Assembly: GCA_037013685.1 (NCBI GenBank)
Contig: CM072886.1
Location: 92,510,422-92,574,421, forward strand
DNA from: Acridotheres tristis
Lineage: Eukaryota; Chordata; Aves; Passeriformes; Sturnidae
Length of the DNA: 64,000 nucleotides
Reading direction: 5' to 3'
In this document: in pieces, positions 50,222 to 62,128 of the stretch
Layout of the letters: every line of letters starts with the position of its first letter
Numbering within the stretch: position 1 is the stretch's first letter
Made by a program: the position numbers and the translations under genes
Notes under the pieces: model-generated
Databases searched by the model: none
Told to the model about the DNA's origin: nothing
Seen by the model: only the letters and a program-made list of their open reading frames with translations

Positions 50222-50440
50222 GTTCTGTGAAACACTGGCACAGGTTGCCCTGAGAGGTGGTTGGATGCACCATCCCTAGACACATTCAAGGTCAGCTTGG
50301 ATGGTGTTCTGAGCAGCCAGATCTGCTTGATCCTGCTTATTGCAGTGGGCTTGGATTAGATGGTTTCCAAAGCTGTCTTCCAGCCCAAACAATTCTACGA
50401 TTCTGTGATCCTTAAGGTCCCTTCCAATCTAAATCCTTTT
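50222..50440 (+). mobile_element. CR1 3' fragment, possibly compound
   Basis: GGCACAGGTTGCCCTGAGAG through TTCCAGCCCAAACAATTCTA and CGATTCTGTGAT is a CR1 3' end. Directly after it, CCTTAAGGTCCCTTCCAATC repeats the penultimate CR1 motif, which suggests a second fragment or an internal duplication. Confidence 0.8.
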
Positions 50441-50936
50441 ATTAAACTATCATCCAGGTCTTGATATGTGCATCAAGACTTCAGAGATATAGATGCTGCT
50501 TTTGGACATCCCCACAACATTGTTTTCCCATTATTCAGTCATTATTAAGAAAAAATCTGAAACAGAATGGACAAGATTTTTTTTCTTTTTTAAATCAATG
50601 ACTGGATTAGATCTTGCCAGTGCAAATATATAGATACAGCTACAAACGTGCACATGTAAACACAAAATTGTATATATGATTTCTGTAGTTAGTGAGAACA
50701 TCTAATATGCTCTGACATGGGATGTGGCACATCTAGAATAAGGCTAACAACTGGAAGCAAAATTTAATCCTACTTCTAACACTAGTATTGTAGCGTTATC
50801 TTTAATTTACTGTGGCAACAAATAGCTCTTAGTGCAACCAAGAAGAGACATTTCTAGACATGTTGTATAACACTACAGACCTTAAAAATTGCACACCATT
50901 TCTTTTTTTCACAAGGTTGACAAGATGATGTAAAAT

Positions 50937-50956
50937 AAAAAAAAAAAAAAAAAAAT
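50937..50956. repeat. A20 homopolymer
   Basis: A run of twenty A residues sits in a longer A-rich tract, TAAAATAAAA before it and TAAAAAG after it, in the intergenic region. Confidence 0.9.
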
Positions 50957-51554
50957 AAAAAGAGAAGGTAGATACTTATTCCTGATCTAAGAAGGAAAGA
51001 GTAGCTCTAAATACCCCTGTGGGTGGGAGTTGCTTTCCCAATGCTTGCTTTCTTTCATGGACAGAAGAATGTGAAATTGAAGTTTTATGCTCTTTCTCTC
51101 CTCTGGTACTGAAGGAGGCATGGAGATGGTCTGCATAATTCAGTGGCCCCACTCTTTTACTCATATAATTTTAACTTGACAATAAGTGGATATTTCAGAG
51201 CAGAACCTTATGTCAGTGCACTGCTCAGAGAGTGCTTATAAAATGATGATTTTTTGACTCTATTTTATTTTTCATTCCAAAGAGCAACAGTAAAAAATAC
51301 ATAAGCACCTCTTCCATTCCAATTTCATAACGTTGTAGAACACATAGACAGCATCTATTATAGTGGTATTTCAGAGCAGTCATACTGCTAAAACAGAGTC
51401 TCCATCCCTCTTTCATGAAGAAATCTGCCACTCCCATCTCACCAACTTTTCAACTCTTCTGCCAAAAGGGTCATATTTATAAGCAGAGGTTTCTTTCTAT
51501 TATGTTTTAAACTAATTTGGGGATAGTTCTGTACAGGACTAAAACTTTATTACA

Positions 51555-51612
51555 ATGATCCTTGTGGGTCTCTTCTAACTTGGCATATTCTGTGAGTCTG
51601 TGTGATTCCGTA
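51555..51612 (+). mobile_element. CR1 3' end remnant
   Basis: ATGATCCTTGTGGGTCTCTT followed by CATATTCTGTGAGTCTGTGTG resembles the CR1 3' end with its short terminal repeats. Confidence 0.65.
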
Positions 51613-53133
51613 ACTTGTAAAACCACTGCAAACCCAGAGATTGCAATATTTTATGTCAGTTATATGTCTTGAAATATTTCAGCAAAATTCCTTCATGTAC
51701 CTCTGTGGTATGATAGCTTTAAAGCATGGACCAATGTGTCCTGAGTCCTGTGCAGACACTGGAGTACTCATCCCTGCAACATTCATTACCATGTTGGTTC
51801 CTAAATGCTTTCAACAGGTGAAGGGAACTGAGAGATCACAGAGAATTTTTCTGCAAGTTGATGATCTGTAAACCAGAGTCTTCTGGTCTCCGAGGCTTTT
51901 GGTCCTTGTCCTGGAACGCACTGCAGTTCTGCAGTCAGCAGTGCCGAGTAAGAGACTGAGCTGAGTCTTCCTTTTCCCCTTCAATACCATCAGCAGCCAG
52001 AGCCAGAATCTTTTCTCAGCTCTTGCAGCTAAACTGTGAGCCTCACAGTCTCAGGTAGGGCTGAAAATGGGTGTTTATTGAGAATGTATGAGTATTCTCT
52101 TCTGTTGACTCCCCATCCACATCTTTGATCTTGCAGATTTTTGCAGGGAGATAACAGGAGAGAAAGGAAGGATCCCAAGTACTTTCTGTAATTTACTTAA
52201 TATATATTTTTTTTAACAGTAGGGATAACACTACTGGTTTAGTTGGTTTGGTTGTGTGTGAATTAATTATGTTAGAGTAAAAATCCCATTTTAAAATTTA
52301 AAAAATCTAGATTCGAATTATGAGCTTTGTGCTGGATGTTTTGTGTAAACAGCAAACAAGAGCTCTCAACTAATTTGTTTTTATTTCATAATACATCATT
52401 TGCCTTTGACTTAATTATGAATGTAAACTGATGCTTTACAAGTAATTAACAACCAGATGCTAATTGGGTGGAAAAACACCCTTCTGATGACAGATTTTGG
52501 CCGGAACAGATGTTAACAAAAACTTCTTTCTATTGCTTGGAAAAAAGTCACATGAAGAAAATATGAAGTGATTTTTAAAACTGCGCACAGCACAGTAAGA
52601 GGTGATTTGCATGACAGGGAAGGCGGAATCCAAACCTGGAAATGTTTATTTATTGTTGCAGTTCTACTTACCTCAGTGATTATACCCATAAATAGATATT
52701 ATTAGGCAAATCTTCACATCAAACTCAACAAGAACATTTCACTGCATTTCCTACGTAAAACCTTCTGTGAAGGACAAGGAAAGAGATTAATTTGATAGTA
52801 GATATTTCTTCAAAGAATTACTTAAGTATACTTTTGTATATCGTTAGGGGGAAACTACAGTGTGTATTGCTCATATTCAGAAATTGGAATGTGAGCTAGG
52901 CAGCATGAAGGGTTATACTACAAAACAGAAATAAAGTCATTTTGATAAAATGGATGTATAAATTCTCTTTGTCCAGAAGTTTAAAACTAAAACATAACAT
53001 GTTCCATTGAGCAAGAATGAACCCTATTTTATAATTAACCTGATTTTATAGCATTAGGGATAAGATCACTTGATGGACCATATCACAAATGCATGCCATT
53101 TAGTAGTATGCCAGGAAATAGCACGGCTTCTTT

Positions 53134-53139
53134 TTTATT
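53134..53139 (-). terminator. Candidate CNDP1 poly(A) signal
   Basis: AATAAA on the minus strand lies 100 bases past the CNDP1 stop. Overlapping copies also occur at 52,645-52,654 and would give a 3'UTR of about 0.6 kb. Sequence alone cannot decide which is used. Confidence 0.4.
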
Positions 53140-53238
53140 TTTTCCACAGATTCACAGCCACTGAATATGGGATTTATATGTTTTATATAAGTTAGAAAGT
53201 TTAACAAAGTGCTTTGCTGATTTTCTTGATATGATCTG

Positions 53239-53344
53239 TCAGTTGATAGTCTCTGTGTGGGAAGTTTCATGTAAGTTTCGATGTAGCTTTGATATCTCCA
53301 GGAAAAAAGCTGCAAACAATTTGGTTCCTTCAATGTAGTTGTGT
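53239..53344 (-). CDS. CNDP1: CNDP1 last coding exon with C-terminal extension
   Basis: The acceptor CTTCTTCACAG precedes 53,344. The exon completes Arg433 and encodes HNYIEGTKLFAAFFLEISKL, then about 14 further residues to TGA at 53,239-53,241. Human CNDP1 ends shortly after the FFLE-type helix, so the HRNLHETSHTETIN tail appears to be an avian extension. The longest open frame here is in a different frame from the true one. Confidence 0.92.
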
Positions 53345-54198
53345 CTGTGAAGAAGGAAAGAAACATAATGAAGTTATGTTAGGCTGTCCTGCTCTTAAAA
53401 TTTGGAACATAGTCCAATGAAGTTTTATGATCTTCAGAGGAATTTGCAAGGCTGGTAACTCCCAAAAGCTACCCAGTGCACAAAAATGCTGGACATCCTT
53501 CAGTTTGGTACTCCTCTGGATTTACTTCAGAAAACTTTTTCCAGGTTTACATCCCCAAACTGGTATTACCTGTAGCCAGCAGCATTGAGGCTTTAATGAG
53601 GGGAGGCTAAAGGTAATCTGAGAATTGCTGTAGGATTCTCCTCTTTCCAGAGTTCAGCATGAGTTGACTCAGAGCCTGCACAAGTGTTCAGGCAACACAC
53701 TGAATAGTGGCTTACCCTGATGCTTCCAGCAATAAACACCAGTGACAAGTTTAAGTTTGGGGTTTTTTGGATAATTATGCAATTTTTGATCCCTGGACTA
53801 TAAATAAATCTTTATAGCCATTTATACTGAAAACCACCAAAATCCTTACATAATCATAAGTGACTGTGACTGGCACACTTCAAAATAGATACTGTGATGG
53901 AAGAGTGTCTGTCCACACCAACGTCTTTCAGACCAGAGGCAAACTTCATTGCTAGTGAAAAGAAATTTTCCAGTGTGATGAATTTAAAGACTGAGTAGAC
54001 ACCCTGTGAGAAGTGTATAATGTTATGCATTAGACTGGGAATTTTGCTTTCTGCTTAGCAGAGCAACTTGTAGGAGATAGTAGGTTTGGGCTGTCCAATG
54101 CACAGCAAAGCTTCCCATCTGGGCATGCTCATTCATGGGTACCAAGGGACTTCAGCTTGCCTCTCTTCTCTTATAGGAGAAAGACAAATGAAAGAAAC

Positions 54199-54346
54199 CT
54201 GCTTATTTTCTCATTCTGGGAATGCTCCCCATCATCAGCTCCTCCAATTGGCAGCATCATCACACTTTTCTGTGTTACAGTCTGAAACATTCTGGCAACA
54301 GGAATTGTTGAGCCATCACGAATGAAATCTGGATCTTCTCCAAAAA
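54199..54346 (-). CDS. CNDP1: CNDP1 exon (last zinc ligand)
   Basis: This 148-base exon (acceptor TGTATTTCAG, donor AAGCAG/GTTTCT) encodes residues 385-432, including PDFIRDGSTIPVARMFQ. GGADDGEHSQNEKIS carries His425 (54,222-54,224), the final zinc ligand. It lies in the strand opposite to the visible plus-strand open frame and is hidden from a simple ORF scan. Confidence 0.94.
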
Positions 54347-54752
54347 CTGAAATACATGGGAAAAATGAATTAATAAATAGGTGTAACCCAGGTGCTTTTT
54401 TCTGCTATCATATATTTAAGCAAAGAGCTGATACTAAGAACTTCTGAGTAGAAAACAGTTTAAGTATGTAGCCAATTGATTTCACAAGTCAGCTCTGCTC
54501 TATAAACCTCTGGTTTCTTATCAATACAAAATTAAGTAAATGAGTCCTTTTGGCTACCTCTATAAAGCATTTCAAAATTTAGCAAGGTATGGAAGATGCT
54601 GATGTTCTATCAAAATCAATGAGATTTGTTAGGGTAAGAGGCTGCAGCACTGAATTGGGAAATCTGTTTTGCCCTATTGTTGAGCATAGTGCCCCTGCAC
54701 ACTTGCAAACACACTAAGAACTGGAAAAAAGAAAAAAAGAAAAGGAACACAC

Positions 54753-54894
54753 CTGTTTTTATTGCCCTTCTTGCTGCTTTATATAGTAGACCATTAACAT
54801 CAGCAAGCCAGGGCTTTGCACCCAAAGGCATGGACACTTTCAGTTTGTTTGGACTGTTTCTCTTGGAAAAGACACCCTCCAAGTGTTCCACCAC
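54753..54894 (-). CDS. CNDP1: CNDP1 exon
   Basis: This 142-base exon starts in phase 0 after TCCCTACAG and ends one base into a Val codon (AAAACAG/GTGTGT). It encodes residues 337-383, with FSKRNSPNKLKVSMPLGAKP. Its acceptor is unusual because the polypyrimidine tract lies in two adjacent inverted repeats (54,907-54,923 and 54,927-54,949). Confidence 0.94.
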
Positions 54895-54906
54895 CTGTAG
54901 GGAAAA

Positions 54907-54949
54907 TACTTTTCAAAAAAGTAGAAAAAGACTTTTTCAAAAAGTCTTT
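54907..54949. repeat. Two adjacent inverted repeats at a CNDP1 acceptor
   Basis: TACTTTT/AAAAGTA (arms 54,907-54,913 and 54,917-54,923, loop 3) is followed by AAAGACTTTTT/AAAAAGTCTTT (arms 54,927-54,937 and 54,939-54,949, loop 1). Both arms pairs are perfect. They occupy the region 12-55 bases upstream of the exon that starts at 54,894. Confidence 0.85.
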
Positions 54950-55099
54950 CATCTCACACATTCCTTATATACCCACATTCTTACTTCTCCTGGAAAAAAA
55001 TAAGTGCTAAAAACATTCAGTTTACAAGTCTAGAGTTGTGAGTTGCTAAGAGGGACTTAGTTTATCCAGTAGTGGCCAAAGAAAAGATTTGTCTCTTAC

Positions 55100-55264
55100 C
55101 TGTTTTTTCACAACTGAAAGGTTCATGTGGGGGACCTGACGGATTGAGAATTTGCCAATTACTTTTGCTGGAATGACTGTTTTAATGCCTGGTTCATGGA
55201 AAGCTCCTTCAATCCCATGAATAGAGAGAGAGGGGTAACGCCACAGGTGTAGAAGTATTTCTTC
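55100..55264 (-). CDS. CNDP1: CNDP1 exon (lid domain core)
   Basis: This 165-base exon is phase 0 at both ends (acceptor TTTTAAAG, donor AAACAG/GTAAGA) and encodes residues 282-336. It contains [18 protein letters not shown] and [15 protein letters not shown], the most conserved block of the family. The sequence NLS near its end is a potential N-glycosylation site, also present in human as NVS, which suits a secreted protein. Confidence 0.95.
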
Positions 55265-56620
55265 CTTTAAAAGAAAATTTGAAAATATAAGAGATGACCC
55301 TGGAGCCAGCCACAACTGATATAAACAAGCTTTTTCCATCCTAAAATTTCTATTTGGAGACCTCTATATTTTAAAGATATTTGATTTTTAATTTAAACCC
55401 ATGCACATGTATTTTCTTTTTTTAAAAATACTACTACTTTCAGTCATAGAAAGATTTGGATGGTAACAGTTTTCATGAAAAATAAGAAAAATAGAGCATT
55501 GTTTTAAAAATCTTGGAAATAATTTTTCCGAGTGCAAAGTAGTATCAGAACAACTTCTGATGTGACTGCCTGTTTATCCTGGAACTTGTCACTGGAAAAA
55601 CCATGAAGCTGGATTCATCCCAGATGATACCAGTGAAGAAATTCTGCTAATGTACACTAAATAACACGATAGGAAAGATTATAATTTTCAGTAACCAAGT
55701 TTTTCTGGAGAAAATGTAGAGGAGAAACAAAATATTATGATTACTATTCTAAGGAAAATAGGAGAAATATATAAATTATAAACTGGTCTTCATGCAGAAC
55801 CTCAGCGTCCTGCTGCTTTCCTTCAGTTTCATGAGACTAGACCTTTATCTACACATAAAGTTAACATCAGTTCATCCTCATATAGGTAAAGCATCAAAAC
55901 TCAGTGTAGTTACATCATACTTTTGCATTCTTGATTCTTACAGCCTAGCTTTAGGTAATTTGAAAGTTTTTTTCATGGAAATAAAAGCATCCATGTTAGC
56001 AGAACTTACACCAGAATAATTATCTTAGCGATTAAAAAAAAAAAATCAACTCTTTTCTCCCAGCTGTTACTCTTGTGCAGAGAGATCTTTCCAAGCCAGC
56101 CCTTACCTGCTGTTTTTTTATTTGGATATAATTTTTAATTGCTGGTAAGGAGAGGCTTGTAGCTTTGGATGCTTTTTATGGCAGGCTTGACAGACATCAA
56201 AATCTGTATTAAATAAAAGCCACCCAAAACATATCTGCCTAAAACTGCCTCCCATTTTTTCAGAGCTGAATACAACTTTTTTCCTACCATGTAACCTAAA
56301 TGTAGACATTTTAATTCACATTTTATTTGGCTGATTAGGTTTAGGGGGAGAGAAGGGGTAGGCAAGGAAGAGAGTTATACTGTTAGTTTTTTATAATTCC
56401 TTTTAATTGATTATTCATATTTCAGATCACTTTCCCCAGATGCAGTGCCTAACATTTTAAGCAGACTAGTTTTATTTACCTTTTACTTCTCAGTGCTCCT
56501 TTATTCTATTTTGAGCTTGCCATTGACTGAAAATATCTTTCGGTTTGGCTTAATACATGAATGCTCCAAATAGGTGATTTAAATTCTTTCTGTGGAGTAT
56601 TCATACAGATTTTATGTTAC

Positions 56621-56781
56621 CTTGGTGCCATAGAGGAATTTTTTCACACCACAGTTATTTCTATGTTCCTCTAGATCAAATTCAATCGATTCATATAATT
56701 TCTTTTCTTCCTCTGTCAGGGCAGCAACACTGTCATAGATTCCAGGGATCTGAATACGACCTGTGGAATCCACAAGGCTGT
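56621..56781 (-). CDS. CNDP1: CNDP1 exon (lid domain)
   Basis: This 161-base exon completes the split Asp and encodes residues 229-281, from SLVDSTGRIQIPGIYDSV to FLYGTK, with donor ACCAAG/GTAACA. It aligns without gaps to human CNDP1 as remembered. Nothing unusual is seen. Confidence 0.94.
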
Positions 56782-57329
56782 CTACAAAATAAGATGCAGA
56801 TATCAGTACAAGTGGAGCCTATTTCTTCCCCTTGGCAATCATACCACCTTCTCCCTTCTACCTAGCTTTTTACCAAATTAGAAAGCCTAACAACTGTTTG
56901 TATCCATCAAGCTGGGACACCTAAATTGATATACCTGCATATTTATTAAAGAAAACCATTGAGCTACTGTTCGTGTGTAGTGTGTGATGTGTCTGCCCAG
57001 CTTCTGACATTAAAACATCATCCTACTGGGATACAAATCAGCATTAAAAGGTTGGGTTTTGCTATGTGTGTATGTATTAAAATTGCCTGTAATTCTTAGG
57101 TGTTCTTAACTGATGTGTGGCTGACATCAGTTTAACATGTCTGAAGTCCTGGCCTTGCTGGGGACATTGCCTTCCTCAGCTGCCACCACCTGTGTTGAGG
57201 TCTGGAAACCTGGGGATCTTTCCTCAGTCAGACTTGCCTTACAACAATTAAAGGTGGCCCTGACCTTCACTAGGCTGATCACTGGGCAGCACTGCCCAGC
57301 TGCCCCCGAGCCATGATGTGTGTTCTTAC

Positions 57330-57414
57330 CCAGCAGCGCTATCAGGTCCAGCAGCGGCTCGTGAATGATGCCTCCAAAAGTTCCAGAGTGAAGGTCCTTG
57401 CTGCCACACTCGAC
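57330..57414 (-). CDS. CNDP1: CNDP1 exon (lid-domain histidine)
   Basis: This 85-base exon starts in phase 0 after GTACAG and ends one base into a codon (CTGCTGG/GTAAGA). It encodes residues 200-227. KDLHSGTFGG holds His208 (57,388-57,390), equivalent to the lid-domain His that reaches the substrate of the partner subunit in the CNDP2 structures. The HSGTFGG form, rather than HSGVYGG, points to CNDP1. Confidence 0.94.
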
Positions 57415-58814
57415 CTGTACCAAAACCACTGGTTACGTGTAAACACTTGCTACTTTATTCTTCTCTGTTTATTTTCCACAGTGACTGGTGGCTCCAGTTT
57501 TTTTAAACAAGATCACAAAGGAATGGTAAATTATTTTTTCCTAATTATTAAATGGAAAACATCATGCTAGGAACAATCTGCTTTGGCAGAGAAGATGGAG
57601 CTCTGTTGCCAATCACCAGAGAGGGAAATTCAGCTGTCTGTAGCACTCACATACTTGAGAGCAAGGGTCCTTCTCCACTCCCTCTTTTGCTTCAGTAAGA
57701 TTAAAGACATCATACATTAAACATTTGCATATTATTACTGTTTCTAACATCAGAGAATAAATTCTTCAAGCTGTCTAACCTTTTTATTTAATGCAAAATC
57801 TTCTTTAAAAAAGGCAAAAATTAATCTTGTTTGATATTAAAAATGTGTCCAACCTTAATTCAAGATTGCAACAAATAAAAATTTATAGGTCTCTTGAATA
57901 ACAAGGCTTTAGAATAGAGGCATTTGAGTTATTAAATGGGTTCTTTTTCCAGACACATTTTCATACTTGGGTTTATCATAAAATATTTTCCTGCAAAGAA
58001 CTTGTTTATTCTTCTCAAAACCTCATTACAGCTAACTGTCTACTAGCAGGGAGAGATCATTTTTGATGTTTTAATAGCATCATTTTTCTTAACCAAGACT
58101 TAGAAGAATTGAATCAAGGCTGCCAAGGCTCTTTCAGTTAAAAAAAAATTCATTCTTTTTCAGACATAAAGGTTAATGCAGATTTTTCTTTAGTTCTCAA
58201 GTTCTTTAATCTTCTCTCTGAATTCCTTTTATGCTTCATCAGGAAGTATTTCCAGATGAGAAATTTCTGCTCTTATATTTCACAGTAGCTCTCATTGCCT
58301 GCTAAATATAGCATGTTGGCTACAGTGAACCTTTATTTGCTCCTGCCAATGGTTACAAAAATTTTGTGTGGTGTTTAAACCCAGAGATCCAACCAAACTG
58401 AGTCCCTTGAGGCTGATTCATTATACTAAGCAGCATCTGCTGCAAGAGGGCAGAGCAGCAGAAATGATGGTTTTGGAGAGAGTTGGAGAGGCAGGTGTAG
58501 GGACAGTGTCCATGAGAACAGAGTTGATGTGCAGAGGGGAGGATGAGAAGAGACTGGAAGAGTGGCAGGACAGTAATGGGATAGGAAAGGGATCAAGGGA
58601 AGAAATGATTGAGGAGAAGTTAATGGAGGTTAAATAAGGCTAATTGAACTGAAATGAGGAGGGAAATCTGCAGAAGCCCAAAGGGATGCAGAAGAAAGTT
58701 CTGTACTTGTAAATATTAAGCTTTCCTTCAGTCTTTCTCTGCATGCAGAGGTATGTACAGCTACATCATTGCTGTCTGTCACAGGCTCAGTTGGAGTGAA
58801 CCTGTGTCCTTTAC
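57415..58814 (-). other. CNDP1 intron with purine-rich block
   Basis: The sequence is ordinary intron except for about 58,430-58,630, a G/A-rich plus-strand stretch with an 89-codon open frame (58,368-58,637). It has no recognisable domain and is not called as coding. Confidence 0.6.
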
Positions 58815-59015
58815 CTCCACAAAAAAGCAGGCATTTCCCCGACTGCCATAGGTGAGGGCAGGCTTCTTGTTGCTGAGCCACAGGTTGTCTGAAATTACAA
58901 TATAATCAACATCAGAGAAGAAGTTCTGGTTTTCTTCCTCAAGTAGCTTCTCTAGCCCCAAGGATCCTGCTTCTTCCATGCCTTCAATTACAAACTTGAA
59001 GTTCACTGGCATAGC
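58815..59015 (-). CDS. CNDP1: CNDP1 exon (catalytic glutamate)
   Basis: This 201-base exon is phase 0 at both ends (acceptor TTATTTAG, donor GTGGAG/GTAAAG) and encodes residues 133-199. FVIEGMEEAGS provides the general base Glu146 and zinc ligand Glu147 (codons 58,971-58,976). DYIVISDNLW provides zinc ligand Asp175 (58,887-58,889). The end, YGSRGNACFFVE, leads into the lid (dimerisation) domain. Confidence 0.95.
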
Positions 59016-60939
59016 CTAAATAAAAAATTAAAAATCTGAGTAAGAAACAAGCATTTTAATTCTTTTTCAAAAGGAGTTTAAAATTAGGAGTGGTTTGCTG
59101 CACAAATTGTTAGGTTAGAAAAGATGTAGGATGAGTGTGCAGGATATATGGCCTGCTACATTAGAAAAGCCAGCGACAGACACATGTAGGTTCCCAGAAA
59201 GACTCATTCTCTTCCTCATGTTTTTATCTACTTATCATTTTTAGAGGAGAATAAGTGATGTCTTTTTTCTTCTTTGTCTTTTCAGAAAACTTTATGAAAT
59301 GTCTCATTAAATGGGCTTTCTCTAAGTGCTATTCAATATTCTAATTGCTTCAGGAATTCATACTGTGTAATAGCAATTGCATTTTCACAGAAAATTTCCT
59401 GCCTCTTACATTTCCACTGTTACTGCCCGTGTGGGAGCCACTGGCTGTGGTTTTCCCAGTGTTGTCTATCACCAGACTTACATGGTGATAAAAATGTTGT
59501 CAGTGACTCTACTGTAATTGTCTTTTTAACACTCATAAATTTGCAAGCCTGCTGGTTGATAAGGATGCATTTCCAAGAGTAATTAGGAGAACTTTCATTA
59601 TGGAATAGTGGGAATTGAAAATGCTGACACATCCCGTAGGGGACATAAATTTCAACTTAGTTTCCTGTTACAATTCATTTTCTCATTAGAGGTTTTAAGA
59701 TGTTTTCTCTTTTATTCAATGCTCAGATTAAAAGCAAGAACAAATATGTAAAATTAAATGAACTTGCATCATGGATGGGTTCACTAATGGATCATCAGTT
59801 GGCCACAGAAGTTTTAGAAACAAACCATTAATGAATATTGTTTGATGGTCTATGCTGCTTTCTAGAGAAAGGCTTCAAATGACAAAAATTCCTTTTTGCT
59901 TGCTTGTTACAATGTCAAGATAGCTATTAGTGATTTGAAAAGTGATGTCAGACGCATAACCATATCCACTTATAACCACTAGTGTTTAGGCAAATAATGT
60001 GTATATTTTCTAGTGCTTAAAAGAGACCAAGGTCAATTCAGCACTATAGATGCAAGAAAAACATATATTCCAGAAGGTTGTAAGAGGACTATTAAAAAAA
60101 AATAAAATAAATCAAGACTGAATGCTCAGTTTGTGCCATAATGTCATACAAAGGACAGAAAACTCCTTCTCAACACAGTAACAGAATACGTCATGCAAAT
60201 TCACCTTAAGGGTGATAGCTAAGCCAGTTACAAGCCTAAAATATATTTGGTTTATCTTTACTTTGGAGGTAAAACTACTCCAAAATTACTAAATTATTTG
60301 AAGATGACTATGTGAGTCATTGTAGTAATTTAGGTAAGTGTCTGACCTCAGAAATATGTCTGAGTGATTGTATTTGTACTAGGTACCCATTCAAAGTATT
60401 TGCTTTGATAAATCTAATCTGTTGGTGACATGACAGGCCATACTGGATGAACATTTATTCTCTTCACACAGATACATAAATTGAAAGTATCTTGTAGGCA
60501 GACAAAACCAAAGATCAGCAGAATGTATCAGCAGTCACGAGTCTTCATGAGCATTCTGTAATGTCTGTTCTTTTCCCATTTTAAAAGCTCTCAAGAGAAC
60601 AGGATATCAGAGCTGTGTAATGCATGTAATACATATTGAATACTTCCCTGTGGGTTTTTCTCTGCAGGGCAATGGCAGCAAGACTGTATTTGCATTGCAG
60701 ACAGGCTGCTCAAAACAGAAATGCCCTAAGACAAATTCTTACTGGAATGGGACCAGTGCCCTAAGTGTTGCATCAGAAATAGCTAATATTTCAAAATGTA
60801 GTCTGTTGGGACAGAGAGGCATCATCTTAACTCAGGAATGTAAATAAATCCCTCCAGAGATATAATAAATAATAACAACAAATAATAGTAAATAATAAAA
60901 ATTAGCAATAATAATAAAGAAATCTTCATTGATACCTAC
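59016..60939 (-). other. CNDP1 intron
   Basis: About 1.9 kb between the exons encoding the bridging Asp and the catalytic Glu. Only the AAT-type microsatellite at its upstream end is recognisable. Confidence 0.8.
60862..60920. repeat. AAT-type imperfect microsatellite
   Basis: Imperfect AATAAT and AACAA units lie in a CNDP1 intron, ending about 20 bases before the exon 3' edge at 60,940. Confidence 0.85.
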
Positions 60940-61028
60940 TAATTTCAAGGCTCTAAATGTTTCCACTGCATTTATCCAAGCTAGGACAGGTCCTTTATTG
61001 TCTGTTGCTCCACGACCATAGAGGTTTC
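60940..61028 (-). CDS. CNDP1: CNDP1 exon (bridging aspartate)
   Basis: This 89-base exon completes the split Gly and encodes residues 104-132, with LYGRGATDNKGPV near the start. Asp112 (codon 61,000-61,002) is the metal-bridging Asp of M20 enzymes. The 3' junction is ambiguous. A donor directly after TTA (TTA/GTAGGT) keeps the frame and gives the same length as human. A second GT four bases further on (GTAG/GTATC) would break the frame. Confidence 0.92.
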
Positions 61029-62128
61029 CTTAAAAAGAAAAGAGGGAAGTTTTTGAGCAATCTTTGAATTTTCCCTCATCACTTCAATGTAATTGGCAAA
61101 TTTCAGTTGCCACAGAAGTTTTAGTGATGGAGGAAAGAAGTATCAAAGTGTCAGGATTTCACTGACTCATTTTAAATAAGGTGATGAGTGTTTAGGTGCT
61201 TCCAATGGACTGGTACAGTTTTTTTCCCCCTTTCCTTCTCTTTAAGCATAATATGCATTATGTTGTGGTTTCTGCTACATGCCAATTTTTGAGCTTCACT
61301 TTTCTTCTCAGGAACTGTTTGTTCATACTAGATATGCCTTAAGGCTTTGCACAATATACAGCTTCTGGACACATTCAGAACTGGTAACAAGCAGCAAAAA
61401 CCCTACAGATAAATGCCATGGCAGAAATATGAAGCTACAAGTCTAAGTGTGTAATTTCTTTTTCAACATCATGTACAGTTACCACTGTACATGAAACTGA
61501 AATCTGTGCCTGTGTATAAACTTCTGTAGCAGTCCTCACTGAATATATACTGGAATGAGGCAGAAGAATTATGCCAGTAAGGCTGTTGGGAATTGATCCC
61601 AGATAATGAGAAAAGGTGATAGTGGTTATAGCCTGGGAATCAGGATTTCTGATGTCTAACTTATCTGCTGACCCTCTAGCCATTATTTTTGTTCCTTCAG
61701 TGAGTTAGCTATGCTGGAAGGATAATTACATTAAGGGGTCCTCACATTCTTCCACCACAAATGCTCCTTAGCTCCAGCATGGCAGGTGGAACTACAAAAG
61801 TGGCATGAAGCAAAAGCAGGGGGTGCAAGGAAGGACAGCGGTTGATGCAAAAATCCTGTAAGAACTTTCAAGCAGAAATGGATTCTCTATTGAATACTTT
61901 ATAAAGCATCTTTAACCTCACATTGCTTTTCCACACCAAATATTAGGCAGTCACTGATGGGTCTCACTAGTCTCAGAACAATCATCAAAGCTGAGAGATG
62001 CTGGACATGTCCCAAAGATTTCCACAGAAATCTTCATGCTTTGGTTAAATATACAGGAACCCTTCTCCCACTCAGAACCTCAGCTGTGTATTCAAATAAC
62101 GATACAAGATTTATGAAAAGATGCACAC
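61029..62128 (-). other. CNDP1 intron
   Basis: About 1.1 kb with no recognisable element. The minus-strand open frame at 61,435-61,683 has no domain. Confidence 0.8.

Larger units (their letters stand above)
42901..53133. other. Intergenic region between CNDP1 and ZNF407
   Basis: Mostly AT-rich unique-looking DNA. Besides the CR1 remnants, the probable LTR, the GC-rich block and the A20 tract, I see no gene. Stretches 43.0-45.2, 46.2-49.4 and 51.6-53.1 kb show nothing recognisable. Confidence 0.75.

Noticed and set aside
53100..53366. 88-codon minus-strand frame over the CNDP1 last exon
   Set aside because: It is in a different frame from the spliced reading. The correct frame gives HNYIEGTKLFAAFFLE and stops at 53,239.
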